Shown here: in pieces, positions 16,783-25,427 of the stretch
Numbering within the stretch: the first letter of the stretch is position 1
How the letters are laid out: each line of letters begins with the position of its first letter
Origin: Flavimaribacter sediminis
GTDB taxonomy: Bacteria; Pseudomonadota; Alphaproteobacteria; Rhizobiales; Rhizobiaceae
DNA length: 64,000 bases
Direction of reading: 5' to 3'
NCBI RefSeq assembly: GCF_019492055.1
Contig: NZ_JAICBX010000005.1
Span: forward strand, 124,001 to 188,000
Program-made: the position numbers and the translations under genes
Notes under the pieces: model-generated
Databases searched by the model: none
Told to the model about the DNA's origin: nothing
The model's input: only the letters and a program-made list of their open reading frames with translations

Positions 16783-17577
16783 CTATTTCCCAAGAAAAGA
16801 CAGGACATGCTCGACCACCGCCTCCGGCGCTTCCCAGTGGATTGAATGCGCGGCGTTGTCGATCACTTCGAAACGAAAATCAACGACGCCTGAAAGAACC
16901 GCGCGCATGTCTTCCGGGGGTATCATCAGGTCGTTGCCGCCGGCAACGCCGAGCGTCGGGGCCTTGATCCGCGTGATCACATCGCCGGCCTGGTAGGCTG
17001 CGATTGCCTGTTGCTGCTTTCGCATCGCCTCCACCGGCTGCCGCCACGGATAGGTCTTCGCCATCTCCACCGCCGAACCGACGGCGGCCTCGTCCTCGAA
17101 GAATCCGGGCGAGAACAGCCAGTAGAAGAAGGAACGGAACCACGTATCGTCCGAAACGCCTTCTTCGCGCTGGCGAACCAGGGTGTCGACAAGGGAGATG
17201 TTTCTCGCCGTCCTGATCGGGCCGGAACACAGGATAACGAGCTTCTCGACCCTCTCCGGATAGCGCGCCGCCAGATCGAGAGACACCGCGCCTCCCATCG
17301 AGTGGCCGACAATATGAGCTTTGTCGACGCCGAGTTCGTCCATCAGGGCCACGACGTCGTCCGCCATGACGCCGATACCGGTCTCCACAGTTTTCGGTTC
17401 GGTGCGGCCAGCCATTCGATTGTCCGGCAGGATCAGCCGGTAATGCGCCGCCAACGGTTCAATGACAGGCAACCAGCTCTGGCTGTCGCTGGAAAGCCCG
17501 GCGACAAGCAGCAACGGCTCGCCCTCGCCATGTTCCTCGTAATAGAGCGAGATGCCGTTGAGTTGCGCTGTTGCCAT
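16783..17577 (-). CDS. Alpha/beta-fold hydrolase
   Basis: This 264-residue hydrolase has the nucleophile elbow GHSMGG (Ser93), an early LLLVAGLSSDSQSW oxyanion region, and a C-terminal His in DNAAHSIHWE. It resembles the 3-oxoadipate enol-lactonase / carboxylesterase group. ATG 17577 follows GGAGCGG and begins the recognisable domain. A longer frame to 17703 exists, but its extra 42 residues overlap the downstream end of the transporter gene and have no motif. The gene is convergent with the ThuA gene. The substrate is unknown. Confidence 0.87.
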   Translation of the reverse strand: MATAQLNGISLYYEEHGEGEPLLLVAGLSSDSQSWLPVIEPLAAHYRLILPDNRMAGRTEPKTVETGIGVMADDVVALMDELGVDKAHIVGHSMGGAVSLDLAARYPERVEKLVILCSGPIRTARNISLVDTLVRQREEGVSDDTWFRSFFYWLFSPGFFEDEAAVGSAVEMAKTYPWRQPVEAMRKQQQAIAAYQAGDVITRIKAPTLGVAGGNDLMIPPEDMRAVLSGVVDFRFEVIDNAAHSIHWEAPEAVVEHVLSFLGK

Positions 17578-17663
17578 AAATACCGCTCCGCTTGATTGGA
17601 TTTGCAAGTTCTTTAGCGGCTGGCGATCAACCCCGAAAGTGGCGAAAGACACGAACAGGCAAT

Positions 17664-18425
17664 TTACCGGGTCTGGTTGCGAAAGACGCGCGCGCCCGTC
17701 CACAGGCTGATCAGCACCAGCGCAAGGGACAGCCCGAAACCGAACGGCACGATGAAGGTGAAGATCTCGCCGCGAAACACCGCGCGCAGCGCCTCGACCA
17801 TGTGCTTGAACGGATTGACGTCGGACACGTATCGCAGCCAGGCCGGCGCCATGCTCATGGGCAGCAGGATGCCGGAAAGCAGAAGCACGGGCAGCGCGAA
17901 GGTGTTAATGAGCGGAGCGAAGGCGTCCTCGGATTTCATCGAAAGGCCGGCGGCGTAGGAGAGCGACGAGAACGACGCGCCCAGCATGGCCACCAGCGCC
18001 AGCGCGAGCAAAAGCGCGCCGAACGGAACCCGCAGACCGAACAGCATGGCGGCGAGCACGAGAACGATCGCCTGGATCATCAGCACCATGACGTCGCGCA
18101 AGACACGGCCGGCAATCAGCGAAACGCGATGGGCGGGCGTGACCATCATCCGGTCGATGACGCCGCTGCGCCATTCGTTGATGATGGCGAAGCCCACGAA
18201 GGAACCGCCGAAGATCCCGAGTTGAACCAGCAGCCCCGGCACGAACACCTGCCAGGCGTTACCCGGCGGAAACCCCGGAACGCTGGTCATGCGCAGGAGC
18301 AGTGGACCGAACAGCACCAGGTATAGGATGGGCTGCATCAGCCCGATGATCACCCAGGCGGGATTTTGGAGGGACAGAAGCGTCGCCCGCCTGAAGATGA
18401 TGAATGTGTCCCGGAAGAAACTCAT
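17664..18425 (-). CDS. ABC-2 type transporter permease (DrrB-like)
   Basis: This 253-residue membrane protein has six predicted helices in the ABC-2 pattern (WVIIGLMQPILYLVLFGPLL near residue 25 and LPMSMAPAWLRYVSDVNPFKHMVEALR near 195). It pairs with the ATPase encoded 18 bases upstream to export a hydrophobic drug or lipid, as in the daunorubicin DrrAB systems. The pair is divergent from a MarR repressor gene, which supports a role in inducible efflux. Confidence 0.88.
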   Translation of the reverse strand: MSFFRDTFIIFRRATLLSLQNPAWVIIGLMQPILYLVLFGPLLLRMTSVPGFPPGNAWQVFVPGLLVQLGIFGGSFVGFAIINEWRSGVIDRMMVTPAHRVSLIAGRVLRDVMVLMIQAIVLVLAAMLFGLRVPFGALLLALALVAMLGASFSSLSYAAGLSMKSEDAFAPLINTFALPVLLLSGILLPMSMAPAWLRYVSDVNPFKHMVEALRAVFRGEIFTFIVPFGFGLSLALVLISLWTGARVFRNQTR

Positions 18426-18443
18426 GACTTGGCTCCAGTGAAT

Positions 18444-19415
18444 TCAGTCGCGCAGCGAGCGACCGGTGAGGTTGAGAAAGACGTCCTCAAGCGTCGGGCG
18501 GGCGATCTCCACGCCGATCGGCTCGATATCGAGATCCGTCAGCCTGCGCAGCAGTCCCGGCAGGACGGACGCCCCGTTGGGAACGCGGAAATGCACCACA
18601 TTTCCCTCGCACACGACATTGGCGGCGTTATCCAGCGCCTCGGCCGTTTCTTGCGACTTCGTTGCGTCTTCGGATGTCCTGAGCGTCAGCGTGATCGCAT
18701 CGCCCGACAACCGTTCCTTGAGTTCGGCCGACGCGCCTTCCCCGACAATTCGCCCGTGATCGATGATCAGCAGCCGGTCGGACAGGGCGTCTGCTTCGTC
18801 CATGTAATGGGTCGTGAGAAACACGGTGGTCCCGAACTCGTCGCGCAAGCTGCGGATATGGTTCCACAGATTGGCCCGCGCCTGCGGGTCGAGGCCGGTC
18901 GACGGTTCATCGAGAAAGACGAGCTCCGGTTCGTGGATCAGGCCCATGACGATGTCGAGACGGCGGCGCTGTCCGCCAGACAGCGAACCGCAGGCGCGAT
19001 CCCATATTCCGTCGAGATCGAGCGCCTTGAGCAACGCTTTTCCCCGCCTTTCGCCCTCCTGTCTGCTCAGACCGTAGAGCTGCGCCTGGGAGACGATCTC
19101 GAGGCTGACCTTCGCCTCGCGCATGGTCGTCCCGCCCTGGGCGACATAGCCGATCCGTCTCTTCACGCCTCTCGCGTCACGCCGCAGGTCGCATCCGGCG
19201 ACGATGGCCTCGCCGTCTGTGGGTTCCAGCAGCGTGCACAGCATTTTCAGCGTCGTCGTCTTTCCGGCGCCGTTGGGACCAAGGAAGCCGACAATCTCGC
19301 CCTTGCCCACGGTCAGGTCGATGCCCTGCACCGCGTCCACGGTTTCCGCGCGCGTCTTGTAGCTTCGTTTCAGGCCGCGGGCCACGATCGCCTGTTCTTT
19401 GGCAGCTTCCAGCAT
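18444..19415 (-). CDS. ABC transporter ATP-binding protein (daunorubicin-resistance DrrA family)
   Basis: This 323-residue ATPase has Walker A GPNGAGKTT (46-54), signature LSGGQRRRLDI, Walker B VFLDEPSTGLDP and the H-loop TTHYMDEAD. It has a C-terminal extension of the DrrA type (LEDVFLNLTGRSLRD). It energises the adjacent DrrB-like permease. ATG 19415 has an upstream GGGA; an in-frame TTG at 19430 would add five residues. The gene is divergent from marR, with only 38 bases between the start codons, so both promoters overlap. Confidence 0.9.
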   Translation of the reverse strand: MLEAAKEQAIVARGLKRSYKTRAETVDAVQGIDLTVGKGEIVGFLGPNGAGKTTTLKMLCTLLEPTDGEAIVAGCDLRRDARGVKRRIGYVAQGGTTMREAKVSLEIVSQAQLYGLSRQEGERRGKALLKALDLDGIWDRACGSLSGGQRRRLDIVMGLIHEPELVFLDEPSTGLDPQARANLWNHIRSLRDEFGTTVFLTTHYMDEADALSDRLLIIDHGRIVGEGASAELKERLSGDAITLTLRTSEDATKSQETAEALDNAANVVCEGNVVHFRVPNGASVLPGLLRRLTDLDIEPIGVEIARPTLEDVFLNLTGRSLRD

Positions 19416-19440
19416 CTTGACGATTCCCAATTATCTTGAT

Positions 19441-19459
19441 ATTCATATATCTTATGAAT
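19441..19459. promoter_or_regulatory. MarR-type operator ATTCATA-N5-TATGAAT at the marR start codon
   Basis: A perfect 7+7 inverted repeat with a 5-base spacer covers the ATG of the MarR gene (19454) and lies in the 38-base divergent gap. Its size suits a MarR dimer. A protein bound here would block marR translation and transcription and the divergent efflux promoter. Confidence 0.6.
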
Positions 19460-20059
19460 CAAAATACTTTCTCGTCAAGAGATAAAGAGTCCGCCGTCGC
19501 AGAGATGGTCGAGGCTTTGCGGGTCAGCCAGAACGCCTCGGACATGATGGACGAAGCGTTCTCCTCCCTGCTTCGGATCAACAGGACGGATTCACGCTGC
19601 CTGGATATCGTTCACCGACTGGGAAGAATCACTGCCGGAGATCTCGCCCGCATGAGCGGATTGACCACCGGAGCCGTGACAACCGTCGTCGACCGGCTGG
19701 AACAGGCCGGATATCTGCGCCGTATCCGGGACACCGAGGACCGGCGAAAGGTATTCCTCGAAGCCACGGAACGCGCAAATCGACTGGCCGAAGCCGTCTA
19801 TGGACAGATAAGCGAGGTTGGCCAACGGCGAATGGGCGACATGAACATCGAAGACATTATCCGCGTGACCCGCTTTCTGCACATCAACGCCCATATCAAC
19901 AAGTCGCTCTCGGACGCGCTGCGCGAGGTTTGCGCTGCGGAGAACGACGAGGACGATCCGCTGAAGGTCGCCAAAGCCTTCGCGACGCATATGCGGTCCC
20001 ACTCTGACACCGTCGACAAGGGCGTCGACGACATCATCTGCGGCAAAACGCCGGAGTAG
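19454..20059 (+). CDS. MarR-family transcriptional regulator
   Basis: This 201-residue regulator has a winged helix-turn-helix (about 50-120) with the family's GDLARMSGLTTGAVTTVVDRLEQAGYLRR and DRRKVFLEAT wing. At 201 residues it is longer than typical MarR proteins (about 140-150); the extra C-terminal part is acidic and helical. It lies head to head with the DrrAB-like efflux genes and an inverted repeat covers its start, which points to autorepression and ligand-induced control of efflux. ATG 19454 is preferred over an in-frame TTG at 19436. Confidence 0.9.
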   Translation: MNQNTFSSRDKESAVAEMVEALRVSQNASDMMDEAFSSLLRINRTDSRCLDIVHRLGRITAGDLARMSGLTTGAVTTVVDRLEQAGYLRRIRDTEDRRKVFLEATERANRLAEAVYGQISEVGQRRMGDMNIEDIIRVTRFLHINAHINKSLSDALREVCAAENDEDDPLKVAKAFATHMRSHSDTVDKGVDDIICGKTPE

Positions 20060-20137
20060 CGGAAAAAGCCCATGCTTCATTCTTGCGGCCGGCTGTGACA
20101 TGCTGAGAGATCATTCGGTCATTCGACGAGGTTCTCC

Positions 20138-21094
20138 ATGAGCACAAGCCGGTTCCAGCCGGTGTCCGGTTTCGATCTGCCCCGCTTTGCGGGCGTGCCG
20201 ACATTCATGCGATTGCCGCACATCACGCTCGACGATCCGGATATCGCCGACGTCCAGATTGGCCTCGTCGGCGCGCCCTGGGACGGCGGAACCACCAATC
20301 GGCCCGGTCCGAGACATGGTCCCCGGCAATTGCGCGACCTCTCGACCATGATACGCGCGCAGAACGGTGCAACCGGCGTTCGTCCTTTCGACGCGGCGAA
20401 CTGCGCCGACCTGGGCGACGTCGCGCCCAATCCGGCCGACGTCATGGACAGCCTCGACCGCTTCACGACCTTCTATTCAAGGGTCAGGCAAGCCGGTGTC
20501 CGGACGCTGACGGCCGGCGGCGACCATCTGTGCTCATTGCCGATCCTGCGCGGTCTGGCGTCCGACGGTCCGGTCGGCATGATCCATTTCGACAGCCATA
20601 CCGACCTGTTCCACAGCTATTTCAACGGCAGCATGTATACCCACGGCACGCCGTTCCGCCGCGCCGTCGAGGAAGAACTTCTCGATCCGCAGCGCGTTGT
20701 GCAGATCGGCATACGGGGAACGGCCTACGACATGGAAGACCGCGATTTCGCCAAGTCGGTCGGCGTCAGGGTCATCGCGATTGAAGAGTTCTTCGAGCGC
20801 GGCATTCCCGACGTCATGGCCGAGGCGCGGGAAATCGCGGGCTCGGGCCCGACCTATATCTCCTACGACATCGATTTCGTCGACCCGGCTTTTGCGCCCG
20901 GCACCGGCACGCCGGAGGTCGGCGGTCCGAATTCCTTCCAGGCGTTACAGGTCGTTCGCGAACTCGAAGGCGTCAACATTATCGGGGCCGATTTGGTCGA
21001 GGTCTCGCCGCCTTTCGATCAGGCGGGCGGCACGGCCTGGCTTGCAGTTTCGATCATGTTCGAACTGCTCTGCGTCATGGTTGGAAGACATTGA
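20138..21094 (+). CDS. Ureohydrolase (agmatinase / guanidino-acid hydrolase family)
   Basis: This 318-residue arginase-fold enzyme has all manganese ligands: H130 in GGDH, D152, H154 and D156 in HFDSHTD, and D244 and D246 in YDIDFVDP. The N-terminal GAPWDGGTTNRPGPRHGP is typical of agmatinase and guanidinobutyrase or guanidinopropionase relatives. It should split a guanidino compound to urea plus an amine. Its stop is one base before the ATG of an amidohydrolase, so the two act in one pathway. The substrate cannot be read from the sequence. Confidence 0.9.
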   Translation: MSTSRFQPVSGFDLPRFAGVPTFMRLPHITLDDPDIADVQIGLVGAPWDGGTTNRPGPRHGPRQLRDLSTMIRAQNGATGVRPFDAANCADLGDVAPNPADVMDSLDRFTTFYSRVRQAGVRTLTAGGDHLCSLPILRGLASDGPVGMIHFDSHTDLFHSYFNGSMYTHGTPFRRAVEEELLDPQRVVQIGIRGTAYDMEDRDFAKSVGVRVIAIEEFFERGIPDVMAEAREIAGSGPTYISYDIDFVDPAFAPGTGTPEVGGPNSFQALQVVRELEGVNIIGADLVEVSPPFDQAGGTAWLAVSIMFELLCVMVGRH

Positions 21095-21095
21095 A

Positions 21096-22514
21096 ATGAC
21101 GACGCTGCTTGTAAAGAACGCCCGCGTGCTTGTGACAATGGACGCGGAGCGACGCGAGATCGAGGATGGCGGCCTCTACGCCGAAGACGGCGTGATCCGA
21201 CAGGTGGGCAAGACGCAGGATCTGCCGCCGTCAGCCGACAAGGTCATCGACGCCACTGGCCAGATCGTGCTGCCTGGCTTTGTCAACACCCACCACCATC
21301 TCAACCAGACGCTGACGCGCAACCTGCCGGCCGCCCAGAACAACAATCTGTTCGAATGGCTGAAGGTCCACTATCGCATCTGGGCCCGCACCCATCCGGA
21401 CGCGTCGCGCACCAGCTGCCTGATCGGCATGGCCGAATTGCTGCTCTCCGGCTGCACCACGGTTTTCGATCACTCCTACCTCTTCAAGAGCGGCAATACG
21501 ATCGACGTTCATATCGAGGCGGCGAAGGATCTCGGCGTCCGCTTCCACGCGAGCCGCGGTTCGATGTCGCTGGGCGAATCCAAGGGCGGCCTGCCGCCGG
21601 ACGAATGCGTTGAGGACGAGGACGATATCATGCGCGACTGCGTGCGCGTGGTCGACCGCTATCACGACGCATCGCATGGCGCGATGACGCGCATCGTGCT
21701 TGCGCCCTGCTCTCCCTTCTCGGTCTCGGAAGATCTGCTGAAGGAGACAGCGGTGCTGGCGCGCGACAAGCAGGTGATGCTCCACACCCATCTCTGCGAG
21801 ACGCTGGACGAGGAGCGCTACACGCTGGAGCGCTTCGGCAAGCGACCGGTCGACTGGATGGCCGATCTTGACTGGCTGGGCGACGACGTCTGGTTCGCCC
21901 ATGCGATCCATGTCGATGACGAGGAGATCACCCGCTTCGCCAGCACCGGCTGCGGCGCGGCCCATTGCCCCTGCTCCAATATGCGGCTTGGATCGGGAAT
22001 CGCGCCGATCAAGAAATACATGGCTGCCGGCGTCCGCGTCGGTCTCGGCGTCGACGGGTCGGCAAGCAACGACGCCTCGCACATGCTTGCCGAAGTCCGC
22101 CAGGCCATGCTGCTTGCCCGCCTGCGCCTCGGCCTACTGCCGCCGGAGGGACCGCGCAAGCATTTCCTGCTCTCGCAGTCGCACCCGTTGCGGTCCGACG
22201 AATGGATGTCGGCCCGCGAAGCGCTGGAACTGGCGACGATCGGCGGCGCCAGCGTTCTGGGCCGCGACGACATCGGCTCGCTGGAGTCCGGAAAATGCGC
22301 CGATTTCTTCACGCTCAAGCTGGATACGATCGGCTATGCGGGCGGCCTGCACGATCCGGTCGCAGCCGTCGTCTTCTGCGCTCCGCAAAATGCACACACG
22401 ACCGTCGTCAACGGCCGCGTCGTCGTGGAAGACGGCCGCATCGCCGCGATGGACATGGAGCCGGTCATCGCCGAGCACAACAAGTGGAGCCTGGAGCTCG
22501 CTGCTGCGACGTGA
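21096..22514 (+). CDS. Amidohydrolase, 8-oxoguanine deaminase / chlorohydrolase (AtzB-TrzN) family
   Basis: This 472-residue metal-dependent hydrolase has the HxH metal motif (H66, H68 in NTHHHLNQ), LHTHLCET, WFAHAIH and the catalytic Asp in LGVDGSASND. LAPCSPFSVS and AHCPCSNMRLGSGI are hallmarks of the 8-oxoguanine deaminase branch, which releases ammonia from 8-oxoguanine or an N-substituted purine or triazine. ATG 21096 follows the ureohydrolase stop by one base. A much longer frame starting at 20697 is only the out-of-frame shadow of the ureohydrolase. Confidence 0.88.
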   Translation: MTTLLVKNARVLVTMDAERREIEDGGLYAEDGVIRQVGKTQDLPPSADKVIDATGQIVLPGFVNTHHHLNQTLTRNLPAAQNNNLFEWLKVHYRIWARTHPDASRTSCLIGMAELLLSGCTTVFDHSYLFKSGNTIDVHIEAAKDLGVRFHASRGSMSLGESKGGLPPDECVEDEDDIMRDCVRVVDRYHDASHGAMTRIVLAPCSPFSVSEDLLKETAVLARDKQVMLHTHLCETLDEERYTLERFGKRPVDWMADLDWLGDDVWFAHAIHVDDEEITRFASTGCGAAHCPCSNMRLGSGIAPIKKYMAAGVRVGLGVDGSASNDASHMLAEVRQAMLLARLRLGLLPPEGPRKHFLLSQSHPLRSDEWMSAREALELATIGGASVLGRDDIGSLESGKCADFFTLKLDTIGYAGGLHDPVAAVVFCAPQNAHTTVVNGRVVVEDGRIAAMDMEPVIAEHNKWSLELAAAT

Positions 22515-22539
22515 CAGCCGGCCGATATCGGCGCAATAA

Positions 22540-23022
22540 TTATTTGCCGGCAGCCTGATCGGCGATGCCCGCAAAAATGCCGTCGAGTTCCGCTGCAAGC
22601 GACTTCAGAGTCTCTCCCCCCTCATCGAAATAGGGAGAGAAAACGAAGGTCGGCGTCTTGTAGCTGAGGGTCGATCCGCCCTCGTCTTCTGTGACGTAGA
22701 AACGGATCGGCGCCTCTATCCCGGCGGCAAGGCTCGCATCCAGCATGCGCACGGCGAAGTCGTTGCGATAGACGCCGACGACACGGTTGCCTGCTATCGT
22801 GACGCCCCGGCTTTCGGCGCCCTTGGAGGCGCTAGCCTGCGTGACTAAGCCCATCTTGGCGCCCTTGATCGCCTGATCCAGGCGGCTGTTGAGGTCGGCG
22901 AAGCTGTAGGGCGTCTCCCTGATGACCCAACCCTCCCGATCAGCAATGGAGCTTGCCAATGCCGAACCGGCGAAGCCGAGTACCAGAACCAGTGCAAAGA
23001 TGTTTGACGACAGACGGCGCAT
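22540..23022 (-). CDS. Secreted DUF302-family protein
   Basis: This 160-residue protein has a signal peptide (to about LASS, residue 25). The DUF302 domain follows (YSFADLNSRLDQAIKGAKMGLVTQ, RVVGVYRNDFAVRMLDASLAAGIEAPIRFYVTED). DUF302 proteins are small periplasmic or cytoplasmic proteins of unknown activity. The gene is convergent with the amidohydrolase and downstream of the nucleoside operon, 134 bases after the aldehyde dehydrogenase, so it may have its own promoter. Confidence 0.85.
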   Translation of the reverse strand: MRRLSSNIFALVLVLGFAGSALASSIADREGWVIRETPYSFADLNSRLDQAIKGAKMGLVTQASASKGAESRGVTIAGNRVVGVYRNDFAVRMLDASLAAGIEAPIRFYVTEDEGGSTLSYKTPTFVFSPYFDEGGETLKSLAAELDGIFAGIADQAAGK

Positions 23023-23156
23023 GACGGCCTCCCTTTACGGATATCCCTGAAACCATCCTTGATCACAGTCCTCCGTTCCGCAATTCGCGGGATCGTCAAC
23101 TCTGATCACGTCTGGTTCAGGGACATCCGCCGGCCTGCCTCGGCGACGGGCGAGTA

Positions 23157-24614
23157 TCACTCCAGGCTGGCCGAAACGCGCATCTTCAGGAATTTTGTCT
23201 CCAGATAGGCTTCCAGCCCTTCCGGTCCGAGTTCGCGGCCAAGGCCGCTCATCTTCCAGCCGCCGAACGGCGCCTGCAATTCGCTGACATCGTTGACGTT
23301 GAGACCGATCCCGCCGAATTCCAGCCGGTCGGCGATAGTCCACATCCGTTCGAGATCGGCGCCGTACATATAGGCCGCAAGCCCGTATTCGAGGCTGTTG
23401 GCCATCTCGATCATCTGGGCGTGGTTGTCGAAGGCGGTCATGGCCGCCAGCGGCCCAAAGGTTTCTTCGGTCATCGCCAGACTGTCGAGCGGCGCATCGT
23501 CGATCACCGTCGGCCGGTAGAAATGGCCGCGAGCGAAGTCTCCTTCCGTCGGCGCATAGCCGCCGGCGATGACCCGTCCGCCCTTTGTCACTGCATCCTG
23601 TCTGTGCGCCTCCACCCGATCGATGACCGACCGGTTCAGCACCGGCCCGTAGGCGACGCCGGGCGCGACGCCGTGGCCGAGTTCGGTCTGATCGGCAAGA
23701 TCCGCCAGTATCGAAGCGAACTCGTTATGCACGCGCCTGTCGACGAGGATCCGGTTCACCGTGATGCAGATCTGGCCCATATTCGAGAAAGACCGGCGAT
23801 GGGCAGCCTTTGCAGCGGCCTCCAGATCGGCATCGGCAAGAACAATGAAGGGGGCATGACCGCCGAGTTCAAGACAGACCCGTTTCAGGTTCTCGGCCGC
23901 ATTGCGCATGATTTCCTGTCCGGCGGCGATCGAGGCCGTGGCCGAAATCACCCGGATTTCAGGATGTCTGGCAATGGCGGCGCCTGCCACCGGCCCGTAG
24001 CCCGGCACGTCCGCGAGGCACCCTTTCGGAAGGCCCGCCTCGTGCAGGCAGTCGACCAGCATGGCGATCGCCAGCGGCGTCTCGTGCGGCGACTTGACGA
24101 TGATCGGACAGCCCGCGGCAAGCGCGGGCCCTACTTTCCAGCAATAAAGATCGACCGGATAGTTCCACGGAACGATCGCGCCGGCGACGCCCGCCGGCTG
24201 ATAGGTGACGACGTTCTTTATGCCCGGGGCCGATGCCGGCCGGAGCGACCCGAATATGCGAGTCGCCTCGCCGGCATAGTAGCGCAGCACCGTCGCCCCG
24301 AAGAGGATTTCCTTGCGGTTGTCGGGCACGGGTTTGCCCTGCTCCCGCGTCAGCAGCAGGGCCATGTCCTCGACCCGGGTCTCGATCAGCTCTGCCGCGC
24401 GGACGAGAATGACCGCCCGCTCGGCCGCCGGCATATCGGCGAAGCTCTTCTCGATCCGTTTGGCGGCCGCAACCGCCTGTCCGACGATGGCGCCATCGGC
24501 GAGCAGCGTCGAACCGACCTTCTCTCCTGTGGCGGGGTCGTTGATGACGAAGGTTTCCTTGCCGTCCGGCAAAAGCCATTGGCCGTCGATGAAAAATCCG
24601 CGATCCATGGTCAT
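23157..24614 (-). CDS. NAD(P)-dependent aldehyde dehydrogenase (succinate-semialdehyde dehydrogenase-like)
   Basis: This 485-residue enzyme has the oxyanion Asn151 (PWNYP), Lys174, catalytic Glu249 (LELGGHAPF) and nucleophile Cys283 (GQICITVNR), the succinate-semialdehyde dehydrogenase style. The usual FTGS segment is replaced by SATAS near 224-228, which could alter cofactor preference. It is the last gene of the long nucleoside operon, four bases after the SIS gene. It may therefore oxidise an aldehyde formed when the sugar part is broken down. The true substrate is unknown. Confidence 0.85.
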   Translation of the reverse strand: MTMDRGFFIDGQWLLPDGKETFVINDPATGEKVGSTLLADGAIVGQAVAAAKRIEKSFADMPAAERAVILVRAAELIETRVEDMALLLTREQGKPVPDNRKEILFGATVLRYYAGEATRIFGSLRPASAPGIKNVVTYQPAGVAGAIVPWNYPVDLYCWKVGPALAAGCPIIVKSPHETPLAIAMLVDCLHEAGLPKGCLADVPGYGPVAGAAIARHPEIRVISATASIAAGQEIMRNAAENLKRVCLELGGHAPFIVLADADLEAAAKAAHRRSFSNMGQICITVNRILVDRRVHNEFASILADLADQTELGHGVAPGVAYGPVLNRSVIDRVEAHRQDAVTKGGRVIAGGYAPTEGDFARGHFYRPTVIDDAPLDSLAMTEETFGPLAAMTAFDNHAQMIEMANSLEYGLAAYMYGADLERMWTIADRLEFGGIGLNVNDVSELQAPFGGWKMSGLGRELGPEGLEAYLETKFLKMRVSASLE

Positions 24615-24618
24615 CGCC

Positions 24619-25386
24619 TCAGCGCATCTTCAGGCGGCGCCAGAGTTCCGCATAATTGCGGTCGTTCTGCACGTCGGCGGCCGCCTTTTCGGTGGTGTTG
24701 GGGCTGACCATAATGAAAGGCTCGTAGCCCTTGTCCATCATCTTCTGCGCGGTCGCCGCATTGATTGCCTGTCCGATAGCGATGGCAATTGATGTCGATG
24801 TGGCGCCCACCCGTCCTTTCAGGCCTTCAATTTCCAAACCGGCGTCGCCCTTGGGAACGCCCGTGTCGATCACCACGTCGGCGAGCTCATAGAGCCGCTT
24901 GCCGCAACTGTGTCGCGACGGGGTCGAAGAGGAATGCGGAACGGACGTCACCCCGATGACCTTCATCCCGCGCTCCTTGGCGCCGACCGCGATATCGAGC
25001 GTGACCGCATTGAGCCCGGAATGGGAAAAGATCAGCATCGCATCGCCGGCGAGAAGCTGGTGCGACGACAGGATCGCGTCTCCATACCCTTCCCTGCTGT
25101 GGATGAAACGATACTGGCGAGCGCCGCCGTCGCCCAGCACCCGGTGAAAAGAAATCATCGTGCTCTCGACGATTGGCCGGAAGCCGGTGACGGTGCCGGT
25201 GCGCGGGAACATCTCCATGGCTGCGAACGAGCCGTGGCCGGTGCCGAAGGTGAAGACCAACTTGTCATCCATGATCGTTTCGGCGCAGATTTCGGCGGCT
25301 GCCTCGATTGCGTCGCCTTGCGTGTCGGCGACCGTCTGCAGGCGGCCGATCAGCGTTTCGAAATAGCTTCCGGCAATTTCCGTCAT
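24619..25386 (-). CDS. SIS-domain sugar phosphate isomerase-like protein (UPF0309 type)
   Basis: This 255-residue protein has one SIS domain of the UPF0309 pattern: FTFGTGHGSFAAMEMF, IFSHSGLNAVTLDIAVGAKERGM, SVPHSSSTPSRHSCGKRLYE, and a DTGVPKGDAGLEIEGL motif. SIS domains bind phosphosugars and often isomerise aldose and ketose phosphates. In this operon it follows a nucleoside phosphorylase and a PfkB kinase, so a pentose phosphate is a reasonable substrate. Whether it is an enzyme or a sensor is not shown by the sequence. Confidence 0.85.
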   Translation of the reverse strand: MTEIAGSYFETLIGRLQTVADTQGDAIEAAAEICAETIMDDKLVFTFGTGHGSFAAMEMFPRTGTVTGFRPIVESTMISFHRVLGDGGARQYRFIHSREGYGDAILSSHQLLAGDAMLIFSHSGLNAVTLDIAVGAKERGMKVIGVTSVPHSSSTPSRHSCGKRLYELADVVIDTGVPKGDAGLEIEGLKGRVGATSTSIAIAIGQAINAATAQKMMDKGYEPFIMVSPNTTEKAAADVQNDRNYAELWRRLKMR

Positions 25387-25427
25387 GTCAATTTCCTCTT
25401 ACTTTTCTTGTTGTTGCCGCAGAATGT

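Noticed and set aside
20697-21095. N-terminal extension of the amidohydrolase frame
   Set aside because: It lies wholly inside the ureohydrolase in another frame; ATG 21096 begins the conserved domain.
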